Notes: generated by a model from the letters alone, not told the origin. Positions 1 to 11,048 are shown, counted from the stretch's first letter. The stretch is 64,000 bases of DNA from Meiothermus hypogaeus (GCF_003574035.1 NZ_QWKY01000009.1:1-64000), one strand, 5' to 3'. Translations and numbers: made by a program.

Positions 1-2
1 CC

Positions 3-1076
3 AACCCCCTCAACCCCCAGTGCATCGCCCTGCCCACCGATGGGCGGCAAATAACCCTGGGCCTGACCTTTACCCCGTTTCCCTTTGGCGATGTATCGGA
101 TGCGGCCAATCAGGCTGCTTTGGGGGTCGAGCAGGCTGCGCTGGGCTTGCGGCAGGCCCGTACCCAGCTCGAGGCCCAGGCTGTCGAGAGCGCCCTGCGG
201 GTGCGCCTGGCCGAATCGGGCCTCGAGGTAGCCCGCCTTGGGGTGCGGCTGGCCCAGGCCAACCTGGAGGCCACCCGGCTGCGCGAAAGCCGGGGAGCCG
301 CCAGCCCAAGCGAGGTACGCCAGGCCGAGGCCAACCTGCGGCAAGCCGCCCTGCAGCAAGCCGATGCCGAGCGCAACCTGGCCCTGGCAAAGCAAAGCCT
401 GGCCGACCTCATCGGGCAAAGCAGTGCCACACCCCCCCGCCTGGCGGTGCCAGCCGAGGGTGTTCCGCCCCAGGTGCGGCAAGCCGAACTGCAGGTAGCC
501 AACGCCCAGATTGGCTTCGACCGGGCCGTGCGCGGGGTGCTGCCGGTAGTACAGGGCAGTTACACGCGCAACACCTCCGACAACGACTCGCTCACGCTGT
601 CCATCAACTCCCGTACCCTGCAGCCCAGCCTGAGCTACACCAACCAGTCCCAGGGCCGCAGCGCCCCACAGGATCGCATTGTGGGCACCCTGCAAATCGG
701 GCTTTCGGCCAACATTGCTTTTGGGGTGCTGGACGCCCTCGAGGCAGCCCAGAAGCAGGTGGATGCGGCCCGACAGGCCCTCGAGGCCGCACGCCGCAAC
801 AGCAAGCTCCAGGAGGATTTGCTCCGCTCCTCCTTGCAAACCGCCGAGCAAGGCCTGGCCAATGCCCTGCAAGCCCGCGCCGACGCTGAACGCAGCCTGG
901 CTGAAGCCCGCGAACGCGAGCGGCTGGGGCTCTCGAGCCCCCTGGCTTCCCTCCAGGCCGAGCTAGCCCTGGCCCAGGCCCGCCTTGGCGTTGAACAGGC
1001 CGAACTCAGTCGCACCCAACGAATTTTGGATCTGTACCGTTTTTATGCCCTGCCCCTCAGCGAGGTGAACCGATGA
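3..1076 (+). CDS. TolC-family outer membrane efflux protein (5' end outside window)
   Basis: The reading frame is open from the first bases of the window, so the true start lies upstream; 357 residues are visible. TolC-family proteins form the outer-membrane channel of RND efflux pumps. The visible part is dominated by long Ala/Gln/Leu/Glu-rich heptad-like helices (LRQAALQQADAERNLALAK and similar) separated by a short beta-prone stretch rich in Thr, Ser and Asn (about residues 180-220), which is the usual alternation of coiled coil and membrane strand. It overlaps the next gene by 4 bp (ATGA). The following genes encode a second TolC-like protein, an adaptor and an RND pump, so the function is well supported by context. 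Family assignment is firm; substrate is unknown. Confidence 0.85.
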   Translation, partial: NPLNPQCIALPTDGRQITLGLTFTPFPFGDVSDAANQAALGVEQAALGLRQARTQLEAQAVESALRVRLAESGLEVARLGVRLAQANLEATRLRESRGAASPSEVRQAEANLRQAALQQADAERNLALAKQSLADLIGQSSATPPRLAVPAEGVPPQVRQAELQVANAQIGFDRAVRGVLPVVQGSYTRNTSDNDSLTLSINSRTLQPSLSYTNQSQGRSAPQDRIVGTLQIGLSANIAFGVLDALEAAQKQVDAARQALEAARRNSKLQEDLLRSSLQTAEQGLANALQARADAERSLAEARERERLGLSSPLASLQAELALAQARLGVEQAELSRTQRILDLYRFYALPLSEVNR

Positions 1077-2077
1077 AAATGGCTCTTGCCACCCGTTTGA
1101 TTTCCCTGGTTGCTGTGTTTCTAACCCCCTTCACCCTGTCTCAGGCCCAGAACCTGACCCTCGAGGCCGCGCTGGCCAGGGCCGCCGAGCAAGCCCCGGT
1201 AGCAGCGGCCAAGGCCGAACTAGACGATGCCAGCGCCAACCTGCAAAGGGTGCTCTCTGACCCACTTCTAACCCGCCCCAGCAAGGTACAGGCCGAGCAG
1301 CGGGCCGCACTGGCCCAGGCCAGCTACGAGCGGGCACTGGTTCAGGCCCAGAGCAGCATTGTTGGGGCGTATGCGCAGGTACTCGAGGCCCAGTTGCAAG
1401 TGCGCCTGGCCCAGAAGGCCCTCGAGGTAGCCACCCGCGGCCTGGAAATTGCCCAGATTCGCCAGCGCAACGGCTCCGGCACCGCCCTGGACGTGCGCAA
1501 CGCCCAGAACCGCCTGGACGACGCCCGCAGCAACCTCACCCGGGCCGAGAACGGGCTGGCCCTGGCCCAGGCCTCGCTGCGAAGCCTGGTGGGTGCGTTC
1601 TCCACGGTAGCGCCGTTGCCCAATCCCCCTGCCCTGCCGGAAGCCACCTCCGTGCAAGGGCTGCTGGCTAAAAACCCCGACGTCATCCAGGCCCGCCAGC
1701 GAACCGAGCTGGCCAACCTCCAGGTGGAACTGCTCGACCCCAGCTACGCGGCCCAGGCCGAGATAGCAGCCGCAAAGTCGCGGGCCGAGCAGGCCAGTGC
1801 GGGCGCTCGGGAAATCGAGCGGGGGCTGGGGCTGCAATACGACTCGCTGTACCAGAACCTGCAGGCCGCCGCTCGGGCCCTGGCCGTGCAACAGGCCGCC
1901 CTGGCCAACGCCCGCGAAGCCCTGGCCAACGATAAAAAGCGCCTGGACGCCGGGCTGATTAGCCAGGTGGCCTACCTGCAGACCGAGCTTTCCTTCATCC
2001 AGGCCGAGCTGGCCGCCCAGCAAGCCTTGGGCAACTACTGGCGGGCCTACTACAGCCTGCTGGCGGGAGGGCGCTAA
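1073..2077 (+). CDS. TolC-like outer membrane efflux protein, second copy
   Basis: This 334-residue protein starts with a Sec signal peptide (hydrophobic core LISLVAVFLTPF, likely cleavage after LSQAQ near residue 26) and then consists of long alpha-helical hairpins rich in Ala, Gln, Glu and Leu, as in outer-membrane efflux proteins. It is shorter than typical TolC (about 430-490 residues), and the beta-barrel segments are hard to see. It overlaps the preceding TolC-like gene by 4 bp and the following adaptor gene by 1 bp (TAATG), so the genes are translationally coupled. Two TolC-like proteins in tandem may form a hetero-oligomeric channel or be alternative channels; that is inference. Confidence 0.85.
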   Translation: MKMALATRLISLVAVFLTPFTLSQAQNLTLEAALARAAEQAPVAAAKAELDDASANLQRVLSDPLLTRPSKVQAEQRAALAQASYERALVQAQSSIVGAYAQVLEAQLQVRLAQKALEVATRGLEIAQIRQRNGSGTALDVRNAQNRLDDARSNLTRAENGLALAQASLRSLVGAFSTVAPLPNPPALPEATSVQGLLAKNPDVIQARQRTELANLQVELLDPSYAAQAEIAAAKSRAEQASAGAREIERGLGLQYDSLYQNLQAAARALAVQQAALANAREALANDKKRLDAGLISQVAYLQTELSFIQAELAAQQALGNYWRAYYSLLAGGR

Positions 2078-3294
2078 TGGAAAAGTCGTCCTACAGGGTT
2101 TGGCTCTGGCTGGGGCTGGTGGTGTTCTTGCTGGCCGGGTGCGGGCCGCGCCGCGCCGCTTCTTCAGAAAGCCCTGCCCCAGAAACGCCGGTGTCTCGAA
2201 GCATTAAGGTGCGGGTGGTGCAAGCCGAGCGGGGGACGCTCAGTACCATGCGCACCACCGGGGCTACCCTGTCGCCGGTACGAGAAAGCCAGGTCGGGGC
2301 AACAGCCTCGGGCAAGGTGCTGGAGGTGCGGGTAGCCGAGGGTAGCCGGGTGGCCCAGGGCCAGGTGGTCTTGCGGCTCGACCCGGCCAACGCCCAGACA
2401 GCCTTGCGCAACGCCGAGCTGGCCTTGCAGCAAGCCCAGGTGAACCTCGAGCGCGCCCAGCGCTCCACCTCCGGCTCCCTGGCGCCGTTGCAAGCCAGCC
2501 TGGAGTCGGCCCAGGCCAACCTCCAGGTAGCCGAGCGGCGCTATGTGGAAGGGCAGCAGCTTTTCAAGGCCGGGGCCATTTCGCAAGTTGAGCTTACCGG
2601 CCTCGAGGCCGCCTACAACCAGGCCCGGGCTGCCTTCGACAACGCCCGTGAAAACCTGGCCCGCACCCAAAGGGCCTCCAGCGAAGACCTGGCCTTGCTC
2701 CGCCTCCAGGTGCAGCAAGCCCAGAACCAGCTGGCCCAGGCGCGGCGGGCCGTGGCCGATACCGAGGTGCGGGCTCCCTTTGCAGGGGTGGTGGTAGAAA
2801 TATTCGTGAACCCCGGCGAGTTCGTTTCGGCGGGGCAGCGGGCCTTCCGGCTGGCCGATACCAGCCAGCTCGAGGCCACCTTCCGCCTACCCCCCGAGGA
2901 GGCCGCCACCTTACCTCTGGGAACCAGGGTAGAGGTGCTTTATGGCGGTAATAACTACCCCGCCACCCTTCGCAAAAGCAGCAAAGTGCCCGGCACCGAT
3001 CGCCTCGTCGAGCTGACGGCCCAGGTAGAAGGCAGCCTGCCCCCCGGGGCCAGTGTACAGGTACGCTACAGCCTCTCCCTGGCGCAGGGCAGCCTGCTGC
3101 CGGCCGGGGCCCTGCGCACCGAAGGCCGCAACACCTATGTTTTCGTGGTGCAAGATAACAAGGCCGTGCGCACCCCGGTGCGGGTGCTGGGCGATACCGG
3201 AACCCGGGTGGCGGTTGAAGGGGTCAACGGGCCGGTGGTTTTTCCGGTGCCCTCGAGCCTCTCCGACGGCGACGCGGTGGAGGTGGTACAGTGA
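2077..3294 (+). CDS. RND efflux periplasmic adaptor subunit (membrane fusion lipoprotein)
   Basis: A 405-residue HlyD/AcrA-type adaptor linking the inner-membrane pump to the outer-membrane channel. It begins with a lipoprotein signal peptide whose lipobox is LLAGC (Cys22). It continues with a biotinyl-lipoyl-like half (about residues 60-100, GKVLEVRVAEGSRVAQGQVV), a long coiled-coil hairpin (about 105-220), the second lipoyl half (VRAPFAGVVVEIFVNPGEFV, near 230-250), then beta-barrel and membrane-proximal domains. The order is diagnostic of the family. It sits between TolC-like and AcrB-like genes. Substrate cannot be read from the sequence. Confidence 0.92.
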   Translation: MEKSSYRVWLWLGLVVFLLAGCGPRRAASSESPAPETPVSRSIKVRVVQAERGTLSTMRTTGATLSPVRESQVGATASGKVLEVRVAEGSRVAQGQVVLRLDPANAQTALRNAELALQQAQVNLERAQRSTSGSLAPLQASLESAQANLQVAERRYVEGQQLFKAGAISQVELTGLEAAYNQARAAFDNARENLARTQRASSEDLALLRLQVQQAQNQLAQARRAVADTEVRAPFAGVVVEIFVNPGEFVSAGQRAFRLADTSQLEATFRLPPEEAATLPLGTRVEVLYGGNNYPATLRKSSKVPGTDRLVELTAQVEGSLPPGASVQVRYSLSLAQGSLLPAGALRTEGRNTYVFVVQDNKAVRTPVRVLGDTGTRVAVEGVNGPVVFPVPSSLSDGDAVEVVQ

Positions 3295-3502
3295 GGGTTC
3301 GCCAGGCCCAAATCTATATGAACCCTTTGCCTTCTCCCCTTGCGGGAGAAGGTGACGACACCCCACCGGCGCCATTACGCTTCATTACAGCGACGCCATT
3401 GACTGGAGCGGGGGTGTCGCCGGATGTGGGGCACATGAAACGCCGCTCAAAAATAACCCTTCAGGTTGGGTTGGTATTAGCACAGCAGCAGGGGGTGCTG
3501 GC
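3295..3502. other. Intergenic gap with palindromic repeat inside the efflux operon
   Basis: This 208-bp gap separates the adaptor and pump genes in an otherwise overlapping operon. It holds a 9-bp perfect hairpin (CCTTCTCCC at 3330-3338 with GGGAGAAGG at 3344-3352). Next to it is an inverted repeat (CGACACCCC at 3356-3364, GGGGTGTCG at 3411-3419) ending in GGGGTGTCGCCGGATG. The latter sequence recurs in opposite orientation near 13809-13824. It looks like a small dispersed palindromic repeat inserted between the genes. No convincing open reading frame is present. Confidence 0.55.
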
Positions 3503-6500
3503 ATGAGCCAGAAAGAACGTAAAAACCCACAGCCCGAAACCGGCGATAAACCGGAGAACCCGGTCATTGCGTTCTTTGTCAAGCGCTTCGTGTTCTCCAC
3601 CGCGGTATTTCTGGCCATGGTGCTCTTTGGCCTCATCTCGGGCAGCCGGGTGGGGGTAGACCTGCTGCCCCGCTTCGAAATTCCGGTGGTGGCAGTCACG
3701 ACGGCCTACCCCGGGGCCGGGCCCGAGGAGGTCGAGCAGCAGATAAGCCGGCCCATCGAGGATGCGGTCTCGACCCTTTCCGGCCTCGACCAGATCGCTT
3801 CGCTCTCGGGGGAGGGCTTCTCCCAGGTGATCGTTTCGTTCGAGTTTGGCCAGGACATCAACCGCGTGGCCACCGACGTCTCCCAGCGGGTGGCGGCAGT
3901 GCGGGGCCAGTTGCCGCGCGATGCCCAGGCTCCGGTGGTGCAGCGCTTCGACCCCGCGGCCGCGCCCATCCTGTTCATCGCGCTGTCCGCCGAGGGGCGT
4001 GACCTGCGCGAGGTGGCCAAGTACGCCAACGACGTGCTCAAGCCCCGTTTACAGCTTGTTTCGGGGGTGGCCGATGTGCAGGTGCAAGGCGCCCCCGACC
4101 GCCAGGTGCAGGTGCTGCTGGATCCATACAAGGTAGCCAGTTACAACCTTTCCCCTGCCCAGGTGGTGGGGGCCATCCAGGCCTCGTCCCTGGCCGTGCC
4201 CGCGGGCACCCAGAGCGACCAGGGGCAGCGCCTCCTGTTCACCATGCGCAACACCCCCGCCACCCCGGAAGAGGTGGGGCGCATTCTGGTAGACCCAGCC
4301 CGCGGCCTTCAGGTGCGCGATCTGGGCGTGGTGCGCGACACCCAGGCCGAGCCCACCCGCTTGACCCGGCTCAACGGCCAGCCGGTAATTCCCCTGGCCA
4401 TCCGTAAAACCCCCGACTCCAATGCCGTAGCGGTAGCTCAGGGCATCAAGCGCACCCTGCAGGAAGCCCGCCTGCCCCAGGGCTACCAGGCCCGCATCGT
4501 GGGCGACACCACCACTTTCATCGAGAACACCGTCAACGATACCTTCCGCGAGGTGCTGCTGGTTGCAGCCATCGTCTCCTTCATCACCCTGATCTTTCTG
4601 GGCAAGCTGAACTCGGTGTTCAGCGTGGTGCTGGCCATTCCCATCACCATGTCGGGCGCTTTGATCGTGTTTGGCTTGCTGGGCTTTACCTTCAACATCA
4701 TCAGCCTGCTGGCTATCATCGTGGCGGTCGGCATCGTGGTAGACGACTCCATTGTGCTGGCCGAAAACATCGAGCGTTACCGCAAGATGGGTTACGACAA
4801 CCTGCAAGCGGTTCTAAAAGGGGCCACCGAGGTGCTCTCGGCGGTTTCGGCGGCCACCCTCTCGCTGCTGGCGGTGTTCTTGCCGATTAGCTTCCTGCCG
4901 GGCATTATCGGCGAGTTCTTCCGGCAGTTTGGCATCGTGCTGGCCGCGGCCATTGCGGTGAGCTGGCTCGAGGCCCTGTTCTTCCTGACCGTGCGCCTGG
5001 CGTATTTCCCCGACCCCGAGCCCCCAACCTGGCGGCAACTGGGGGCCCGCTTCCTGGGTCTGGGCCAGGACCTGCGCTGGGGGCTGCGGTTGCATGTCTA
5101 CCGGCAGCCAGGCCTGAGCTGGGAGCGCCGCCTGTTCAATATTCTGATCACGCCCGTCACCCTGCTCCTGGCCCCCTTGCGCTGGTTGTTCTCGGTGATT
5201 TTTGGACTGGCTGGGGCCATTACCGGCAGCCTGCACGGGGTTTCGGAGCGGGTATTCCTGGGGCTGCGCGAGTTGTATGCCCGCACCCTGGCCGCAGCCC
5301 TGAAGCGAAGCGGTCTGGTGCTCTTGCTGGGCCTGGGCTTCTTCCTGAGCATTGGCTATGTAGGCCCCAAAATTCCTTTCAACTTCACCGCCAAAAACGA
5401 TAACGGCCAGATGAACGTGGATCTGGTACTGCCCAAAGGCACCGCCCTCACCGAGACCGATGCCCTCGCCCGGCGGCTCGAGGGCTGGCTGGCGACCCGG
5501 CCCGAGGTTCGGGCGGTGCTCAACACCGTGGGCAGCTCACAAAACATCCTGGGCGCGGGCAACCCCGAACGGGCCCGCCTGGTAGTTGAGCTGGTCAATA
5601 AAGATAAGCGTCAAAACGTCTACGACCTGCTGCCCATCTACCGCGAGGCCCTGCAAAAACTGCTCGATGACCGGCCCGAGGCCGACCTGCGGGTGACCGT
5701 GCCGGAAGGGGGACCGGGCGGCGCCGCCGACCTGCAGTACACCCTGACAGCCCCCAGCCCCGCGCTGCTAGCCGAAAAGAATCGCCAGGCTCTCCAGGTC
5801 ATGCGGCAGCTCCCCTACCTCATTGATGTGCGCAGCAGCCTCGAGGAGACCGCCAGCGAGCGGGTACTAGTGCCCAACCCCAACAAGCTCCAGGGCACCG
5901 GCCTGACCCCCAACGACCTCGCCCAGACCCTGCGCATTTACAACGCCGGCACCGAGGCCGGCAACCTGCGCTCCGGCGGCGACGATATCCCCATCGTGGT
6001 CAAGGCCGACCCTCGCTTTGTGCCCGACCAGTCCAGCCTGCTTTCGCTCCCGGTGGCCGCGCCTGCTCTACGGAGCAGCTTGCCCCTAGGCAGCCTGGGA
6101 CAGTTCGAAAACCGCCAGACCCCCGCCCAGCTTTCGCGCACGAACCAGGCCTTCTCCACCGGCATCAACGCCAACCGTGCGCCCGGCACCGAGGTCGGCA
6201 CCTTCCAGCTTTCCAACCTGGTGCGCCAGGAGCTGGAAAAAGCTGGGGTCTTTACCGATGGGGTGCGCCTTGAGACCCAGGGCTCCACCGCCTTCGTGGG
6301 TGACCTGGCCCGGAGCGCCCCCATTGCCTTTGGGCTGGCCCTCCTGCTCAACTTTCTGGTGATCTCGAGCCAGTTCAACACCTTCCGCTACCCGCTTTAC
6401 CTGCTCCTGCCCGTACCGCTCGCGCTAGTGGGGGCCTTCTGGTTCCTCTACTTCTTCCGAAGCGGCCTGGACGTGGTTTCGGTGCTGGGGGTGGTCATTC

Positions 6501-6856
6501 TGATTGGCCTGGTCACCAAAAACGCCATTCTGCTGCTGGACTTTGCGGTGCGCGAGGCCCGCGAAAAACCCCTCTACGATGCCTTGGTGGAGGCGGCCCG
6601 GCTGCGCCTGCGCCCCATCCTGATGACTACCCTGACAGTGCTGATGATCTCCATACCCCTCATCGCCGCGGCTGGTGAGGGCTCGGAGTTCCGCAAGCCC
6701 CTGGGCATCATCATCCTGGGCGGGGTCTCGGTTTCGATGCTGCTGACGCTGTTTGTGGTGCCGGCTGCGTTCTACCTGTTCGAGCGAAAACGCTACGAGA
6801 AGCTGCGCCAGGAGCGTACCAGCTTACTGGGTGCCGCACCAGCGGTGGGGGACTAA
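3503..6856 (+). CDS. RND-family efflux pump permease (AcrB/HAE1-like)
   Basis: A 1117-residue inner-membrane proton-driven pump. The first membrane segment (about residues 30-50) is followed by the porter domain motif YPGAGPEEVEQQISRPIED, typical of the HAE1 family. The TM4 region carries GIVVDDSIV near residue 410; the paired aspartates match the proton-relay aspartates of AcrB. The second half repeats the architecture and ends with the TM10-12 block (GVVILIGLVTKNAILLLDF). It is longer than AcrB (about 1050) mainly because of an enlarged segment between TM6 and TM7 (about residues 505-595). ATG at 3503 is the first good start. It forms a tripartite system with the upstream adaptor and channel genes. 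Confidence 0.93.
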   Translation: MSQKERKNPQPETGDKPENPVIAFFVKRFVFSTAVFLAMVLFGLISGSRVGVDLLPRFEIPVVAVTTAYPGAGPEEVEQQISRPIEDAVSTLSGLDQIASLSGEGFSQVIVSFEFGQDINRVATDVSQRVAAVRGQLPRDAQAPVVQRFDPAAAPILFIALSAEGRDLREVAKYANDVLKPRLQLVSGVADVQVQGAPDRQVQVLLDPYKVASYNLSPAQVVGAIQASSLAVPAGTQSDQGQRLLFTMRNTPATPEEVGRILVDPARGLQVRDLGVVRDTQAEPTRLTRLNGQPVIPLAIRKTPDSNAVAVAQGIKRTLQEARLPQGYQARIVGDTTTFIENTVNDTFREVLLVAAIVSFITLIFLGKLNSVFSVVLAIPITMSGALIVFGLLGFTFNIISLLAIIVAVGIVVDDSIVLAENIERYRKMGYDNLQAVLKGATEVLSAVSAATLSLLAVFLPISFLPGIIGEFFRQFGIVLAAAIAVSWLEALFFLTVRLAYFPDPEPPTWRQLGARFLGLGQDLRWGLRLHVYRQPGLSWERRLFNILITPVTLLLAPLRWLFSVIFGLAGAITGSLHGVSERVFLGLRELYARTLAAALKRSGLVLLLGLGFFLSIGYVGPKIPFNFTAKNDNGQMNVDLVLPKGTALTETDALARRLEGWLATRPEVRAVLNTVGSSQNILGAGNPERARLVVELVNKDKRQNVYDLLPIYREALQKLLDDRPEADLRVTVPEGGPGGAADLQYTLTAPSPALLAEKNRQALQVMRQLPYLIDVRSSLEETASERVLVPNPNKLQGTGLTPNDLAQTLRIYNAGTEAGNLRSGGDDIPIVVKADPRFVPDQSSLLSLPVAAPALRSSLPLGSLGQFENRQTPAQLSRTNQAFSTGINANRAPGTEVGTFQLSNLVRQELEKAGVFTDGVRLETQGSTAFVGDLARSAPIAFGLALLLNFLVISSQFNTFRYPLYLLLPVPLALVGAFWFLYFFRSGLDVVSVLGVVILIGLVTKNAILLLDFAVREAREKPLYDALVEAARLRLRPILMTTLTVLMISIPLIAAAGEGSEFRKPLGIIILGGVSVSMLLTLFVVPAAFYLFERKRYEKLRQERTSLLGAAPAVGD

Positions 6857-6919
6857 AACACCTCCAGGCAGCACACCCGCGCTGACCCCTACGCCCTGTC
6901 CCCTGTTCGCTACGCATTT

Positions 6920-7663
6920 ATGAGCAAATACCGCGTTTTCTGGCTGGTTTTCTTTGGAGGTTTGCTGCTTTTTGCCGGGGCCATGGTCTGGTACACCCGG
7001 CAGGCCCTCAAACCTTATCCGGCAAACCAGGCTGCTCAAGCAGCCCTACAAACCGATGCCCAGGTGCAGGTACGCGCCGCCCCCTACGGCTGGGTCTTCC
7101 TGCCACAAGGGCCGGTCAAGGGCGGGCTGGCCTTTTATCCGGGGGGTCTGGTCGAACCCCAGGCCTATGCCCCCGTGATGCGTCGAATTGCCCAGGGGGG
7201 ATACCGGGTAGCGCTGCTCCAGGTGCGCTTTAACCTGGCCGTCACCGAGCAAGGCAAGGCCCGCCAGGCCATCGCCGAGGCGCCCGACCTGCCCTGGGCG
7301 GTGGGGGGGCATAGCCTGGGCGGGGTGGTAGCCTCCAACTTTGCCGACAGCAACCCCAGTGTAAAAGCCCTGGTGATGTGGGCGGCCTACCCGCAAAACA
7401 ACCTCTCGGGAAAGCGCATTCCCACCCTGGCCCTCTTCGGTGAAAAAGACGGGGTGATTCGGCAAGAACAGCTCCAGGCCGCTCAGGGTAAGTTCCCGCA
7501 GGGCACCCTTCGAGAAACCATCCCCGGCCTCAACCACGCAGGGTTTGGTTCGTACGGCCCCCAGCGTGGCGATACCCCCGCCACCATCGCCCCTGAGGCC
7601 GGCTGGGATGAGGTTGCCAAACGAACCGAGGTCTTCCTGGATCAAGCGCTGAGCGCGCCTTGA
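6920..7663 (+). CDS. Membrane-anchored alpha/beta hydrolase
   Basis: A 247-residue protein with an N-terminal hydrophobic segment (about residues 7-25, uncleaved anchor or signal peptide) followed by an alpha/beta hydrolase fold. The nucleophile elbow is GGHSLGG with Ser132; a likely acid is in LFGEKDGV (about residue 175) and the histidine in GLNHAGFG (about residue 210). The layout fits the alpha/beta hydrolase family 5 / dienelactone-hydrolase-like group. It starts 63 bp after the efflux pump gene and converges with the SDR gene 3 bp downstream. Physiological substrate is unknown. Confidence 0.85.
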   Translation: MSKYRVFWLVFFGGLLLFAGAMVWYTRQALKPYPANQAAQAALQTDAQVQVRAAPYGWVFLPQGPVKGGLAFYPGGLVEPQAYAPVMRRIAQGGYRVALLQVRFNLAVTEQGKARQAIAEAPDLPWAVGGHSLGGVVASNFADSNPSVKALVMWAAYPQNNLSGKRIPTLALFGEKDGVIRQEQLQAAQGKFPQGTLRETIPGLNHAGFGSYGPQRGDTPATIAPEAGWDEVAKRTEVFLDQALSAP

Positions 7664-7666
7664 GGT

Positions 7667-8505
7667 TTACCGCTGCCCAAAACGGCGCCCGGCGATAAAG
7701 CGGTCTACCCAGCGGTCGGGCAACACACGTGCCAGAAGGGCCCCTGCTCTGGCATCGCGCCCCACCACATAGCGGGTTCTGGGACGGGCCGCAGCGAGGG
7801 CCTGCGCCACCACCCGGGCTACCTCGTTGGGGTGTAAACCGCTGCCATCTTGCGCCCGGATGTAGTTCAGGATGCCGTCAATGGCGCGGCCGTACAATCG
7901 GATGGCTTCCGGGGGCAGTTGTTGTTTGAGCGCCTCGCCCCAGGCCACCCCCTTGCCCCAGATGGGGGTTTGGATGTTGCCCGGCTCGATAATCGAGACC
8001 TCTATTCCCCACGGCCCCAGCTCCCGTCTGAGGGCATCGCCGATGGCCTCGAGGGCAAATTTAGAGGCGGCATAGGGCCCCATCAGGGGTGCAGCCACCC
8101 GCCCGCTGATGGAGCTCATCAGCACCACCCGCCCCCTGGCTTTTCGCAGCAGGGGCAAAAAAGCCTGGGTGACGGCCACCTGCCCCACCACGTTGACCTC
8201 CAGCACCCGCCTGAGCTCCTGCAAGGGCAAGAACTCGAGCGGCCCCGCCACGGCAATCCCAGCGTTGTTCACCAGACCATCGAGTTGGGACACCTGGCTA
8301 AAGACAAACTGAGCCGCTTCGCGAATAGAGGTTTCGTCCATCACATCCAGCAGAACCGGCCTGAGGTGGCCTTTTGACTTTTGTTTGAGCGCCTCGGCAT
8401 CGGTGTTTTTGCGCACCCCAGCAAAAACCCGGTAGCCCCGATCCTGCAGCCACAAAGCACAGGCCTCTCCAATGCCGCTGGAGGCGCCGGTAATCACAAC
8501 GGTTT

Positions 8506-8509
<4 letters not shown>
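7667..8509 (-). CDS. Short-chain dehydrogenase/reductase
   Basis: A 280-residue NAD(P)-dependent SDR. The cofactor motif TGASSGIG lies at residues 7-14, NNAG at about 87-90, the catalytic serine in SSISG, and the Tyr-x3-Lys pair in YAASK near residue 152. The arginine after the first strand (GVRKN) suggests NADP preference, which is an inference. The gene overlaps acpS by 4 bp (8506-8509) and is co-transcribed with it. Substrate is not predictable. Confidence 0.9.
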
Positions 8510-10270
<1,761 letters not shown>

Positions 10271-10271
<1 letters not shown>

Positions 10272-10506
10272 TACCAGATTCGGTTAGTTTGTCACCCTTT
10301 GGTGACGAACTAACCCGACCGAAGTTATCCGCGTAGCGGAGGGCGATACCGCCCCTTGGAAGGGAGACGCTTTCTTCGCCGACCGACAGTGAAGGGCCAT
10401 CGGCCCCCGGCTAGCGCCGGTACTCAAGGGAGGGGTGTGCTCTAGGATTCAAAAAGACAGCCTCTAGTGTTTTTGGTTTTGTAAACTGTCTTTTTGAATC
10501 CGGTAT
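10271..10506 (-). repeat. Interspersed hairpin element, copy A (236 bp, long form)
   Basis: Reverse-oriented copy of the five-member family, bounded by TACCAGATTC and GAATCCGGTA. It contains the terminal stem GTTAGTTTGTCACC / GGTGACGAACTAAC, the module with the TCCGC/GCGGA hairpin, the extra module with CCGGCGCTAGCCGG and GGGCC/GGCCC hairpins (about 39 bp missing from the short form), and the A-rich subterminal hairpin (GGATTCAAAAAGACA arms). Its first A is also the last base of the rsmF stop codon TAA. No transposase is encoded. Confidence 0.9.
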
Positions 10507-10643
10507 AAAACCCTTTCCATTCATATGCAGCCCCGCTCAGCATGTGCCTTGTGCGCCCAGGTGTACCACCACACCCGACCGGCTCTTGCTGTGGGGTGTC
10601 TCACTGAGGTCAGGCCCAAACAGCTTTAGAGGAGCCATAGCGC
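10507..10643. other. Intergenic region, no gene seen
   Basis: This 137-bp stretch lies between the repeat element and the small ribbon-helix-helix gene on the minus strand. It contains an imperfect GC-rich inverted repeat (ACCACACCC near 10565 against GGGGTGT near 10596) that could act as a weak terminator, but no T-run follows on either strand. Confidence 0.4.
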
Positions 10644-10865
10644 TTACTCTTCCTGGGCCTCGAGCCGCTTCAGAAGCTCCTTGAGCTGCGCTTTTTGCTG
10701 ACCCTCTTCCATCCCGTCGGCAAGTTTCTCGATGGCCAGGCGCACCACCTCCGACTTGGAGACCAGCTGCTCGGGGCTGGAAAGCTCGTAGGCCAGCTTG
10801 GTCAGGAGGGCATCCTGATCATCGCTGATGACCACCTGCAATCGCTTTTTTTCCTTTTTGGGCAT
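10644..10865 (-). CDS. Small ribbon-helix-helix (CopG-like) DNA-binding protein
   Basis: A 73-residue basic/acidic protein. Residues 7-15 (KRLQVVISD) look like the DNA-contacting beta strand of a ribbon-helix-helix repressor, followed by helix A (DALLTKLAYELSS) and helix B (SKSEVVRLAIEKLA), then a charged C-terminal helix. RHH proteins bind DNA as dimers of dimers and often repress their own promoter. A 9-bp inverted repeat lies 21-51 bp upstream of the start. No toxin gene is adjacent, so an antitoxin role is not supported. It is divergent from murA. Confidence 0.75.
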   Translation of the reverse strand: MPKKEKKRLQVVISDDQDALLTKLAYELSSPEQLVSKSEVVRLAIEKLADGMEEGQQKAQLKELLKRLEAQEE

Positions 10866-10886
10866 AACCGATATACTTTGCGGCAG

Positions 10887-10916
10887 TACGAGTATGGTAA
10901 CGGATAAATACTCGTA
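10887..10916. promoter_or_regulatory. Inverted repeat TACGAGTAT-N12-ATACTCGTA, candidate RHH operator
   Basis: The arms at 10887-10895 and 10908-10916 are perfect 9-bp inverted copies. They sit immediately upstream of the ribbon-helix-helix gene, in the position expected of its promoter, and 38 bp from the murA promoter. Self-repression by the RHH protein is the simplest reading. Confidence 0.6.
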
Positions 10917-10954
10917 TGCGTTTATGACTAAACTTTAGCACGTTACATTTGTGC

Positions 10955-10983
10955 TTGACAATACGGTTCCAACTTACTATGCT
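10955..10983 (+). promoter_or_regulatory. murA promoter (TTGACA-N17-TATGCT)
   Basis: A perfect -35 consensus at 10955-10960 and a 4/6 -10 (TATGCT) at 10978-10983, spaced by 17 bp, predict a leader of about 60 nt before murA. GGAGAAG about 10 nt before the ATG is the ribosome binding site. Confidence 0.75.
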
Positions 10984-11048
10984 CAATGTGAGCATGATGT
11001 GTAATATACACAACCAAGCTTGGTAGCACGCTGGAGAAGCCCTTTCTT

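Noticed and set aside
1268-2023. 251-codon frame antisense to the second TolC-like gene
   Set aside because: Shadow of the strongly biased coiled-coil gene on the other strand; no family likeness.
10644-10865. Toxin-antitoxin module at the ribbon-helix-helix gene
   Set aside because: No partner gene overlaps or adjoins it on the same strand; the neighbours are a repeat element and the divergent murA.
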